Shown one piece after another: positions 42,120-49,886 of a DNA stretch of 64,000 nt; within the stretch, counting starts at the first letter, position 1, and each line of letters opens with the position of its first letter. This DNA comes from Candidatus Latescibacterota bacterium (GTDB taxonomy: Bacteria > JAAXHH01), in the NCBI GenBank assembly GCA_022822725.1, contig JAJEAN010000001.1, positions 62,001 to 126,000 on the forward strand, written 5' to 3'. Made by a program: the position numbers and the translations under genes. Under the pieces are notes generated by a model. It was not told where the DNA came from. It was given only the letters and a program-made list of their open reading frames with translations, and did no database searches.

Positions 42120-42889
42120 GATGGGGGATGCACCGGTCCGGAGGTCATCCTGTCCGCTTCGATCAACAGGGTCCAACCCCGTTGGTTCCCGGTGAACAGG
42201 TTAAAGACCGCGGATACCAACCTGCCGGCCGTTACCAGCCCCAACCGGATCACCGCCGCCGGAACCGCGTGCATGCGCTCCGTGGCGTAGCTCAGTCTGA
42301 TCAACGCCAGGTCCAGCCGGGAACGAAGCAGGTATCGGTGTCGGGCCAGCCTGAATCCACAGGACTCCAGCAACGAGCCGACCGAGGGGTGCGTGTAGAA
42401 CTGCAGGACGCTGTGGCGTTTCCGGTGCGCGTCGCGCCACGGCTCGCTGATCTCCTCGAGGCTCAGGCTGTCCAGGGTCAACAGGATGCGTCCCCCGGGC
42501 CGCAACACGCGCCACATCTCGCGGAGCGTCTGCCGGTCGTCCGGCAGGTGCTCGAAGACACACAGGCTCATGACCGTGTCGAACTGCCCGGAGCGAAGGG
42601 GGAACGCGTCCGAATGGGCGCAGACGAAACCCGTGAAGGGCGTCTTGTGGTGGACTCGCGCGCGTCGCAACTGCTTCCGGTCCAGGTCGAATCCGTATAC
42701 CAGGGCGCCCCGCAGGGCAACCCGGTAGTCATAGGTCCCTTCTCCGCAGCCGATATCGAGAATACGCTCGCCCTTGCGCGGCTTCAGCCAGCGTAACGCG
42801 GGAACCGTTTCCTGGGTCCTGCGGAAGTTGAAGTCCTTCCTGAGCCGGAGGGCGAAGAGTCCCCTTGCACGGTGCAGCAACCCGCTCAT
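42116..42889 (-). CDS. Class I SAM-dependent methyltransferase of the envelope cluster
   Basis: A 257-residue protein from the ATG at 42887-42889. The ATG overlaps the stop of the upstream fusion gene by 4 bp (ATGA), and its own stop overlaps the flippase start in the same way. The open frame further upstream to 43738 is only a shadow. RILDIGCGEGTYDYRVA is SAM motif I, GFDLDRKQL motif II, TVMSLCVFEHLPDD motif post-I, and LRPGGRILLTLDSL motif III. The C-terminal third (LDLALIRLSYATERMHAVPAAVIRLGLV, with a break) is hydrophobic and may lie on the membrane. It probably methylates the lipid-linked or phospho-alcohol intermediate. Confidence 0.88.
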   Translation of the reverse strand: MSGLLHRARGLFALRLRKDFNFRRTQETVPALRWLKPRKGERILDIGCGEGTYDYRVALRGALVYGFDLDRKQLRRARVHHKTPFTGFVCAHSDAFPLRSGQFDTVMSLCVFEHLPDDRQTLREMWRVLRPGGRILLTLDSLSLEEISEPWRDAHRKRHSVLQFYTHPSVGSLLESCGFRLARHRYLLRSRLDLALIRLSYATERMHAVPAAVIRLGLVTAGRLVSAVFNLFTGNQRGWTLLIEADRMTSGPVHPPS

Positions 42890-44337
42890 GAGCTCAAATC
42901 CCCGGCCACCGTCCGGTCCCGCGCCAGCAGCCTCTTCGTCGAAACACATATGGCCAGTCCCATGGCCAGGCCGCCGGCCGTAACGGTCCAGAACATCCAG
43001 CTCAGCAGGTCGAGGGCGGCGAAACACAGCAGCAGCATGGTAAAGAAATCTCTTTTGGCCATCATCCTGAACAGGTTGAGCATTCTGGCGGCGAGGCGGC
43101 GCCGCCGCCCGGCGGCGTGCTCTCCGAAGGCCCGGTTGAACCGGACCAGGCTGCCGCTCCCGCCGGTCTGCAGCAGATAGTAGTACATCACGAGCATCGA
43201 AGCGGCCACCACGGCGACGGATCCCAGTCCGAGAAACCGGATTTCCGTTTCCCCGGAGCCGCCTGCGTAGGCCCAGACCACGGCCGCGAAGAATGCCAGG
43301 TAGGTCAGGTTGTCCGTGATGGTGTCGAGCCACGAACCGTATTTCGATTCGCGGTAGGTCAGCACCGCCACCTCCCCGTCGCATCCGTCGAGGATGGACG
43401 AGAACTGGAACAGCAACGCACCCAGCAGCACCGGCCAGTAGGTGCCGTCCAGCACGAACCACGCCCCGGCCAGGCCGGTGAGGAATGTGACCAGGGTCAC
43501 CATGTTGGGGGTGACCGGCGTCCGGACCAGCCATCGGCTGATGCGGGTCGAAACCGGCCGGTTGATATACCGGGATACCCAGCCATCGGTGGGTTTTACG
43601 AGGCGTCCCAGCAGGGCCTTTTCGCCCTGGGCCAGCATCTCGGGCGTATCCACGTCCTGCCAGTAGCCGTCGCCCACGTCGAAGGCCCGCATCCGCCCTT
43701 CCGCGGCAAGCGCACGGATGCCGTCGCTCAACGCACAACCCTCCGGTCCGTCCACGGTATCGAGGGCGTCGAACAGGGCCGGCGTACAGAGGAACATGCC
43801 GGTGTCGACCGCGTTGTACGCTTGCAGAGCCTTGTCGATGCGCACCACTTTATCCCCGCGCACTTCGACCTTGGTCGCGTCGTCCACGTCGTACACGCGG
43901 TCGATTTTCCGGTCGATGGCGAGCAGGCACTCGTCCTCGGCCACCGGTTCCTCGAGCAGACGCTCCAGCGTCCGCTGCTCGAAGAGGTGATCGGCCATGA
44001 GCAGCACGAACGGTTCGGCCAGGCGGGAACGGGCGGCCAGGGCGGAAACCCCGTTGGGCAGATGCCACCGTTCGTTGTGCACCCATTCGATTTCGAGGGC
44101 GTCCAGGCCGGGATCGTTTGAAAGGACCTCGTGAAATCGGTCCGCCTCGTACCCCGTTACGATCACGAATCGCGTTACGCCGGCCCGAGCGGCCGTCAAA
44201 ATGATCCGCTTGATCAACGGCAACCCGCATAACTTCATCAGGGGTTTGGGCACCGGGCCGGTGACCGCCTGCAGGCGCACACCCGCGCCGCCGGCGATGA
44301 TGAGCGCCGGGGCCGCTCTTCTGTTCTGATGATCCAT
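42886..44337 (-). CDS. Nucleotidyltransferase/CDP-alcohol phosphotransferase fusion, IPCT/DIPPS-like
   Basis: A 483-residue two-domain protein. Residues 8-240 are an intact nucleotidyltransferase: IIAGGAGVRL, PVPKPLMKL, LLMADHLFE, and DVDTPEM near the end. Residues 270-480 are a membrane CDP-alcohol phosphotransferase: SSILDGCDGEVA, then G334, D338 and D342. The order and the DGCDGE motif match bifunctional CTP:inositol-1-phosphate cytidylyltransferase/di-myo-inositol-phosphate-phosphate synthases of thermophiles. The normally invariant Arg of the DGxxAR signature is Val325. The likely reaction is making CDP-inositol (or a similar CDP-alcohol) and transferring it to a phospho-acceptor. No inositol-phosphate synthase gene lies in the window. 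It starts 40 bp after the M56 gene. Confidence 0.83.
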   Translation of the reverse strand: MDHQNRRAAPALIIAGGAGVRLQAVTGPVPKPLMKLCGLPLIKRIILTAARAGVTRFVIVTGYEADRFHEVLSNDPGLDALEIEWVHNERWHLPNGVSALAARSRLAEPFVLLMADHLFEQRTLERLLEEPVAEDECLLAIDRKIDRVYDVDDATKVEVRGDKVVRIDKALQAYNAVDTGMFLCTPALFDALDTVDGPEGCALSDGIRALAAEGRMRAFDVGDGYWQDVDTPEMLAQGEKALLGRLVKPTDGWVSRYINRPVSTRISRWLVRTPVTPNMVTLVTFLTGLAGAWFVLDGTYWPVLLGALLFQFSSILDGCDGEVAVLTYRESKYGSWLDTITDNLTYLAFFAAVVWAYAGGSGETEIRFLGLGSVAVVAASMLVMYYYLLQTGGSGSLVRFNRAFGEHAAGRRRRLAARMLNLFRMMAKRDFFTMLLLCFAALDLLSWMFWTVTAGGLAMGLAICVSTKRLLARDRTVAGDLSS

Positions 44338-44377
44338 TTGCTTAAGATTCAGATGGCCATGTGGACGAAGGAAGAAG

Positions 44378-46264
44378 CTAGAAGATCGCGGAAAAGCCCA
44401 GCGTCATCTCCGGGTAAGGACGAGAGATGACATCCAGTTCCTTCCGGTAGGATGCCTGCATGACCACGGCGACGTGCCGCTCCCAGAAGTAACGCAGCCC
44501 GACCCCGGCGTCGATCATGGTCATGTTCCGGTTCTGAGGCCGAATCTCCAGGCCGGCGCCCCATCCGAAAAAAGGTGTGAATGAATCGCCCGGAACGAGC
44601 AGATTGTACCGGTAGAAGGCACCGATCCGGGTGATCCGTTCGGCCTGTTCTTCCCCTGCGGTCTCAAGTATCGTCTCCTGCGCCGACGAGGTCTCGAAAC
44701 CGGCCAGCCTCCGGGCTCGAAGGAGGGACCCGCCGTACGGGGCGCCGGAAGGCTGCTGTGTATCTTCAAAGGCTTCCGTGTCGTTGGGCTGCCGGATGGA
44801 AAACACGCCGCCGAACTGGTGGGTCGGTGTAATGAAATAGCCGGCGCTCAGGGAGACCGTGCCGGGATCGAACAGCTCGTTGCCGGTCCGGCCCACGCCC
44901 TGCACCTCGATACGTCCCTGCCTGGCGTGGTTCCCCGTCGATAGCGTCCGATCCGGGATGACCGGGGCGGCGGCATGTCCGAGCACGGCGGGGTTGATCC
45001 GTTCGCGCTCCGTGGATTCGAGCATCCCGTCCCGGGGAAGTACAACCGGTTTCGTCATCATGGCGGCCATGGATCTGCGCGGCGCGGGCCGACCGTCTAC
45101 CATGGACCGGCGATCGACTTCCCTTTCAGGCGGCAGGGATTGGTCTGCGACCAACGCAACCTGCGTCGCCGGATTGGATCCTTCACGATGTTGTGCACCG
45201 GACGCCGAATCAATCCGGAAGGAAACCGCCGGTTCGGCAGGCATGCCCGTCCGCGGCGGAACGGGCGCGTCTCGGGGGACCTCGACCGCCGGACGCAACA
45301 GGGGCATGACCGCGATCAGCGAGCAGATACCGGCGGCCAGCAGCGGGAAGAAGGCGCGGTCCTTCCGGCTCGCGGTCGGACCGAGCACGTCCCGGATACG
45401 CTGGGCCGCCATGGAGGCCGACTGCGCCAGTTCGAGGGCGGCCTGCCATTGCGTCCGGATCCTGCCCGTGGCTACCTTCAACAGAGTGGAAGCATAGCAC
45501 TCCGGCTGCCTGGAAACACGGACGACGTCCGCGTCGCAGGCCCGCTCCGCCTCGATCCCGGCTCGGTGCGCGGCGTACCAGACCGCCGGGTGGAAGAAAA
45601 AGAAGAACCTGCTGAACTGGACCAGGTAGACCGTAAGGTGATCCCGCCGGGCATAGTGGGCCAGTTCATGAAGCAGGACCTGTCTCAGTTCCGCGCTGGA
45701 AAGCTCCAGGATGCACCAGGAGGGGATCACGACGGTGGGACGCCCGGCGGCGATCAGGACGGGCACTTCGAACTCATCGGAGACCCGCAGGGCCACGTTG
45801 CGCTTCAAGCCCGATTCGGCCAGGCAGCGGTCGAATAACGCGCTTACCCGGGGGACGGCGACCGGGACCGACCGCCGCCGTCTACGGGTCATGGTGATGA
45901 CCGATGAAACTATGCGGTACAGGCCGAATCCGGCGAAGCCCATCCATACCAGACCCGCGACGGTGTAGACTCCGGATGCCGGGGCGTTGTGACCGCCCGC
46001 GGCGGACACGCCGTGGCTCGCCATCGACGCCCACGGTATTTCGAACGGTCCATGCCAGGGCAGCACGAGGGTCAATAGCGGTTTGGCCAGAACCAGCAGC
46101 CAGAGGAAGTGCCGTATCCTGGCTGGGCATCCCGGGTTCACGAACAGCAGGATCCATACCAGCACACCCAGCAGCAACGCTTCAAGGCTCGGTAGCCACA
46201 ACAGGCCTGCGACCTCCCGGCCGAACCGCTCGAAGAAGCCTACGGCGTAAACGGTATCAAGCAT
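44378..46264 (-). CDS. M56 (BlaR1-type) membrane metallopeptidase fused to a beta-barrel-like domain
   Basis: A 628-residue protein. Residues 1-325 are an M56 peptidase: hydrophobic segments near 22-42, 50-70, 98-121 and 306-325, HELAH (His199, Glu200, His203) and the downstream EAERACDAD that supplies the third zinc ligand. In BlaR1/MecR1 such a domain triggers loss of the BlaI/MecI repressor when a signal binds outside. Here the outer part is not a penicillin-binding domain. After a polar linker of about 120 residues, residues 446-628 are alternating strands (TVSLSAGYFI, TRIGAFYRYNLL, FFGWGAGLEI, MIDAGVGLRYFW, AVVMQASYR) ending in TLGFSAIF, like an outer-membrane barrel. Its start overlaps the repressor gene by 8 bp. 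Confidence 0.82.
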   Translation of the reverse strand: MLDTVYAVGFFERFGREVAGLLWLPSLEALLLGVLVWILLFVNPGCPARIRHFLWLLVLAKPLLTLVLPWHGPFEIPWASMASHGVSAAGGHNAPASGVYTVAGLVWMGFAGFGLYRIVSSVITMTRRRRRSVPVAVPRVSALFDRCLAESGLKRNVALRVSDEFEVPVLIAAGRPTVVIPSWCILELSSAELRQVLLHELAHYARRDHLTVYLVQFSRFFFFFHPAVWYAAHRAGIEAERACDADVVRVSRQPECYASTLLKVATGRIRTQWQAALELAQSASMAAQRIRDVLGPTASRKDRAFFPLLAAGICSLIAVMPLLRPAVEVPRDAPVPPRTGMPAEPAVSFRIDSASGAQHREGSNPATQVALVADQSLPPEREVDRRSMVDGRPAPRRSMAAMMTKPVVLPRDGMLESTERERINPAVLGHAAAPVIPDRTLSTGNHARQGRIEVQGVGRTGNELFDPGTVSLSAGYFITPTHQFGGVFSIRQPNDTEAFEDTQQPSGAPYGGSLLRARRLAGFETSSAQETILETAGEEQAERITRIGAFYRYNLLVPGDSFTPFFGWGAGLEIRPQNRNMTMIDAGVGLRYFWERHVAVVMQASYRKELDVISRPYPEMTLGFSAIF

Positions 46265-46736
46265 CCGTTACCTCCGGGTTCGATTCCGACGCGTCCGACG
46301 ACTCCGAGGCGTCCTGCGATTCCGACGCGTCCGACGACTCCGACGCGTCCGACGACTCCGCGGCTATCCGGTCCAGCAGTTTGCGCAGGCTTTCGGCTTC
46401 TTCCGCGGTCAAGGCATCCGATTCGATCAGGTGCAGCACCAGGGACTGCGATGATCCGGCGAACAACTTGTCCACGACGGCCCGGACGGTCTCCCGGCGC
46501 ACGCCCTCGGGTTTCAGGATGGCGGTGTAGACATAGGCCCGGCCTTCGCGGGTATACCGGACGACGCCTTTCTGCGTGAGTATGGTCAGGACCGTTTGAA
46601 CCGTGGTATACGCCAGGGGACGCTGGTTTCGAAGCGAATCGACAATCTGGCGCACCGTCGCCCGACCCAGCCGCCAGACGACGTTCATGATGTCGATTTC
46701 CAGGTCCGTCAAAGACGAAAGTTTCTTTCTCGCCAT
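46257..46736 (-). CDS. BlaI/MecI/CopY-family transcriptional repressor
   Basis: A 159-residue protein from the ATG at 46734-46736, with GGGGA 9 bp upstream; an ATG three codons earlier and a GTG further up are less well placed. LTDLEIDIMNVVWRLGRATV and LAYTTVQTVLTILTQKGVV form the winged helix typical of BlaI, followed by the dimerisation helices. The last 25 residues are SDASES repeats from tandem DNA. BlaI proteins dimerise on palindromes and are inactivated when an M56 partner is triggered. The M56 partner overlaps this gene by 8 bp. An AT-rich inverted repeat lies about 80 bp upstream. Confidence 0.9.
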   Translation of the reverse strand: MARKKLSSLTDLEIDIMNVVWRLGRATVRQIVDSLRNQRPLAYTTVQTVLTILTQKGVVRYTREGRAYVYTAILKPEGVRRETVRAVVDKLFAGSSQSLVLHLIESDALTAEEAESLRKLLDRIAAESSDASESSDASESQDASESSDASESNPEVTDA

Positions 46737-46815
46737 CCGATCCATTCCCCGGTTTGCCACTCCGATGCTTCGGAGCGCAAGGTGTTCGCACGCTGCGGTT
46801 GCGGCCGAAGATTTC

Positions 46816-46852
46816 GTTAGTTAAATATATGCCCTATTGTATTTTAATTAAC
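46816..46852. promoter_or_regulatory. Candidate BlaI-type operator between the repressor gene and lpxH
   Basis: GTTAGTTAAATA (46816-46827) and TATTTTAATTAAC (46840-46852) form a 12-13-bp inverted repeat with one mismatch and one unpaired base, spaced by 12 bp. The site lies in the only AT-rich patch of the 207-bp divergent region and covers possible -35/-10 elements of the repressor gene. BlaI-family operators are palindromes of this size. Binding by this repressor is inferred. Confidence 0.6.
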
Positions 46853-46943
46853 GCGCGCACGTCTTTATGTCAATCCAAAGTTAAACCCCCTGGATCCTCG
46901 GGAAACCGGCGTTTGCCGGCCTGTTTCCGTCCTGGTGCCTGAT

Positions 46944-47699
46944 ATGAGTTCTGAACCTGTCTACTTCATTTCCGATGCCCACTTCGGAGTCGACGATTAC
47001 GGGGCGGAAGAAGAGAGAAGGGACCGGTTGCTGGGATTCCTTCGAAGTCTCAGGGGCCGTACCGGTCATCTGTATATCGTGGGCGATCTGTTCGATTTCT
47101 GGTTCGAGTACCGCACCGTGGTGCCTCGACAGCATTACACGGTGCTTCACGCGCTGAGTTCGCTGGTCGAAAGCGGCGTCCGGGTAACCTACCTCGCGGG
47201 AAACCACGACTTCTGGCTGGGGACCTTCCTGGACGAGCAGGTCGGTGTGGTAACGGCCCAAGGCCCACTGACCGTTACCCATCACGGCCGGAAAATCTAT
47301 ATCGCCCATGGTCACGGACTCATATCCAGGGACCTTGGATACCGCCTGCTTTCGAAGATCATGCACAGCCCCTTAAGCATACGCCTGTTTCAGCTGATCC
47401 ACCCGGACTGCGGCTTCAGGATCGGCCGCCTGGCATCACGGCTTAGCAGGCGCCACGGAAAACTCACGGCGTGGGATCCGCGGGAAGCTTACAGGGACCT
47501 GGCCTTTTCACTGCTCGAACAGGATTACGATGCGGTGGTCTTCGGGCACAACCACTGCCCGACGCTGGAGCATAAGGAGGACAAGGTCTATATCAACCTG
47601 GGAGACTGGCTGGAGCACGACACTTATGGCGTGTTGCGCGACGGGGAAATGACCCTGGAACGGTACGTGGTCGCGGGGAATAAGCGCGGAACAAAATAA
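46944..47699 (+). CDS. lpxH: UDP-2,3-diacylglucosamine diphosphatase, LpxH type
   Basis: A 251-residue calcineurin-like phosphoesterase. It carries the metal motifs in order: FISDAHFG, VGDLFDFWFEY, LAGNHDFWLG, IAHGHG and VFGHNHCP. GDLFDFWFEYR is characteristic of LpxH, especially of Bacteroidota-type homologues, which cleaves UDP-2,3-diacylglucosamine to lipid X in lipid A synthesis at the inner membrane. The ATG at 46944 is chosen over a GTG 9 bp earlier; neither has a strong ribosome-binding site. It is divergent from the BlaI-type repressor and shares its control region. It indicates that the organism makes lipid A. Confidence 0.85.
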   Translation: MSSEPVYFISDAHFGVDDYGAEEERRDRLLGFLRSLRGRTGHLYIVGDLFDFWFEYRTVVPRQHYTVLHALSSLVESGVRVTYLAGNHDFWLGTFLDEQVGVVTAQGPLTVTHHGRKIYIAHGHGLISRDLGYRLLSKIMHSPLSIRLFQLIHPDCGFRIGRLASRLSRRHGKLTAWDPREAYRDLAFSLLEQDYDAVVFGHNHCPTLEHKEDKVYINLGDWLEHDTYGVLRDGEMTLERYVVAGNKRGTK

Positions 47700-47720
47700 G
47701 CGGAACATCCTGAAAAGACA

Positions 47721-47750
47721 AAGCCCCGGCACGTTTCAGCGCCGGGGCTT
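47721..47750. terminator. Bidirectional terminator between lpxH and the collagen-like gene
   Basis: AAGCCCCGGC (47721-47730) and GCCGGGGCTT (47741-47750) form a perfect 10-bp stem with a 10-nt loop. On the minus strand it is followed by TGTCTTTT, a good U-tract for the collagen-like gene; on the plus strand the tail is poor. The remaining gap 47751-47999 holds only an unconvincing 76-codon frame and nothing else I can support. Confidence 0.78.
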
Positions 47751-47999
47751 CTGTATGTCAGGCCGCTCGCCCCTTTCAGTGGCCGTGGCTCCTACTCAGG
47801 GCGAACGGGAAGGTGTTCTAAGGTGCCTGATACAAATGCATGAGGCTTCCACGAAGGCTGATCCTCCAGAGAGAATCCTGACCCCATTTTGGATAATCCC
47901 AGGCGACACCTCGGAACTTTCGCGGTACTTCCAGGACTCTGTCAGCACCCTGGCTACGGGCCCGGATTATCCCGAACCGTGTTAACTGTTGCGGTGCGC

Positions 48000-49367
48000 C
48001 TATTCAGGCTCGTTGATCATGATCGGAGCCAGTGGTAAATCCTCGGCGCCTGCAATCGATACCACCAGGTACGCCGTACCATGACCTGCAATCCAGTCGG
48101 TATCGATGACTATCGTCCCGAGCGCGTTGGCGACCGTAGCCGGAGTAGCATTGTCGGGAATGGCGATCACCTCCGGGTTCTGGCTTCGGACCGTCGCCGT
48201 CACGGTTTCGTCATTGTTTGAAGTCTTGCCGTCCGGACCGACCTTCAGCACCTGAATTCGAAACTCGATGTTTACAGCAGGCGCAACGGCCCTGGCCACT
48301 GTTTCATCGACGTCAGTGGTGGCCGGATCGTCCACGACGGCAGAGGTAAGGGTCCTTGTACGTTGTGCTTCGCTGGAGGGGTAGGGATTCATCACGTACC
48401 TGATGACACCGGTACCGCCAGCGACGGTGACCGCGATCTTGGCCTTGGACGTAACGCCCTGTCCCTGGGCCGTGATCTCGGCTTTGCCTCGGCCTTCCGC
48501 CGTGATCGTGTTACCGTCCACGCTGACTATGTCGGGATCGGAACTTACCCAGTCAATCAGCGCTTCGGCGCCGTCGATTACGTCGCCGTCTTCTTCCTCA
48601 TTGTAGGCAACGGGAGTCATAAGTTCGATCGAACCGCCGACCGGCAGCACATAAGAGGTCGCCTGGTCCGAAGCGAACTCGATCCGCCTGATCAGGTCGA
48701 GCACTTTGATGGTCAGGTCGATTTCCACACCTCTTCCGACAGCGGAAACCGTAACCGTCGCCTTGCTGGTCGAAGCCACGGCGTCGATGGCGCCCCCGTC
48801 TACCGAAACGGCGTCTGAATCGGAAACCCAGTCGAACGTGATGGGCAACGCCACACCGCTCTGGCTGGCGGCCTTTGCGGTGATCATGGTCATATCGCCC
48901 ACGGCCATGATCAGGTCCATGGCGTTTTCCGTACCTTCCCTGAGTCCATAATCAGGCGCGTCGAACACGGCGATCTTCTTGTCGTTACCGTCCTGCATCA
49001 GCTTGATGTGATGTATGTCGGACAGCACGCCGCTACCGATGATCTGATCCGCGTCGATGCCCTCGCCCTGGGGTCCCTGGGGACCTTGCGGGCCGGCAGG
49101 ACCGGCGGGACCTTCGGGACCGGCGGGACCGGCGGGACCGGCGGGGCCTTGCGGACCGGCGGGACCCTGATCACCCTGGTCGCCCTTGGGACCTTGCGGG
49201 CCTTCGGGGCCTTGCGGACCGACCGGACCTTGAGGACCGGTAGAGCCGGCTACGCCCTGCGGACCGGCTGCGCCCTGAGGACCGGTAGGGCCGGCGGGGC
49301 CTGTCTTGCCTTCGCATCCCATCACGGATAGCGCGAACGCAATCACAATAACTATGAGGTAATGCAT
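48000..49367 (-). CDS. Collagen-like repeat lipoprotein with Ig-like domains
   Basis: A 455-residue protein. [18 protein letters not shown] is a lipoprotein signal with lipobox VMGC (Cys18). Residues about 21-104 are uninterrupted Gly-X-Y triplets ([23 protein letters not shown] and so on) able to form a collagen triple helix. Residues about 150-460 contain beta-sandwich modules with VTVSAVGRG and [15 protein letters not shown], resembling bacterial Ig-like (Big2-type) domains. The protein is probably a trimeric stalk on the cell surface carrying adhesive heads. Its gene stands alone with an AT-rich upstream region and a strong terminator, implying independent regulation. Confidence 0.88.
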   Translation of the reverse strand: MHYLIVIVIAFALSVMGCEGKTGPAGPTGPQGAAGPQGVAGSTGPQGPVGPQGPEGPQGPKGDQGDQGPAGPQGPAGPAGPAGPEGPAGPAGPQGPQGPQGEGIDADQIIGSGVLSDIHHIKLMQDGNDKKIAVFDAPDYGLREGTENAMDLIMAVGDMTMITAKAASQSGVALPITFDWVSDSDAVSVDGGAIDAVASTSKATVTVSAVGRGVEIDLTIKVLDLIRRIEFASDQATSYVLPVGGSIELMTPVAYNEEEDGDVIDGAEALIDWVSSDPDIVSVDGNTITAEGRGKAEITAQGQGVTSKAKIAVTVAGGTGVIRYVMNPYPSSEAQRTRTLTSAVVDDPATTDVDETVARAVAPAVNIEFRIQVLKVGPDGKTSNNDETVTATVRSQNPEVIAIPDNATPATVANALGTIVIDTDWIAGHGTAYLVVSIAGAEDLPLAPIMINEPE

Positions 49368-49886
49368 TGTCGTCTCCCGTTTATCGAACGTTACTTTTTG
49401 CTGTTAAAGGCTGTTGCTTAACGGCACCGTCCTATATGTCCTCCTTTCCCGTCCAGTGCATTTCGCGTAATGGACAGTCGCTTAACTGTCGCAGATAGTG
49501 CGGATTCGGGTGTCGTCCGACGTGAGTCTCCCTGTTGCGGGCGTATTCAATTCAATCAAACGAATCTTAATTTAATATTGCTTAGCGTAAATTATGCTAC
49601 GATTAATCTAAGTCAACACTTTTTTGAGTTTTTTTGATTGGAACAGCCGTTCCAGGCCCGTATTGCCGGGGCGACAGGTCCGATCACGCGTTGAAAGCGG
49701 ACCGCGCGTTCGCAGACAGTCCTGGACCTTCCGGCTGTAGTCATGCAGGCACATCCGCATTCAATACATTATATTTAATTTTATTTATTGTAGTATATGC
49801 TTCGGGATCGCGGTAAGCCCCCCGGCACGTGTTCTGGCACGGAAACGAGCGGTGATGGGCCCGCGAACGCTGGCGAGGGCGGCTGA
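49368..49886. other. 519-bp intergenic region upstream of the collagen-like gene
   Basis: I find no convincing gene. About 49540-49640 and 49755-49800 are strongly AT-rich against GC-rich surroundings. The first block contains a palindrome and a candidate minus-strand promoter. The second (TTATATTTAATTTTATTTATTG) resembles an AT-rich upstream element; the run is broken here at 49769-49790. GGAACAGCCGTTCC (49640-49653) is a short hairpin without a usable T-tract. Confidence 0.5.
49583..49616 (-). promoter_or_regulatory. Palindrome and candidate promoter of the collagen-like gene
   Basis: TAGCGTAAATTATGCTA (49583-49599) is a 17-bp palindrome with two imperfect pairs. On the minus strand TTGACT (49611-49616) lies 16-17 bp before an AT-rich -10 candidate (TAATTT/AATTTA) inside the palindrome, so a bound regulator would block transcription. 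The predicted leader is about 210 nt. Confidence 0.42.

Noticed and set aside
42890-43738. N-terminal extension of the cluster methyltransferase
   Set aside because: The extension overlaps the nucleotidyltransferase/phosphotransferase fusion gene out of frame and is Arg/Gly-rich nonsense; the ATGA overlap marks the real start.
47755-47985. 76-codon plus-strand frame after lpxH
   Set aside because: No ribosome-binding site, no domain pattern, and it follows a terminator; too weak to call a gene or pseudogene.
49050-49320. CRISPR or satellite repeat
   Set aside because: The 9-bp periodicity is explained by Gly-X-Y codons in an intact lipoprotein frame.
49640-49653. Terminator at GGAACAGCCGTTCC
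   Set aside because: T-runs lie before, not after, the hairpin on the plus strand, and A-runs follow it on the minus strand.
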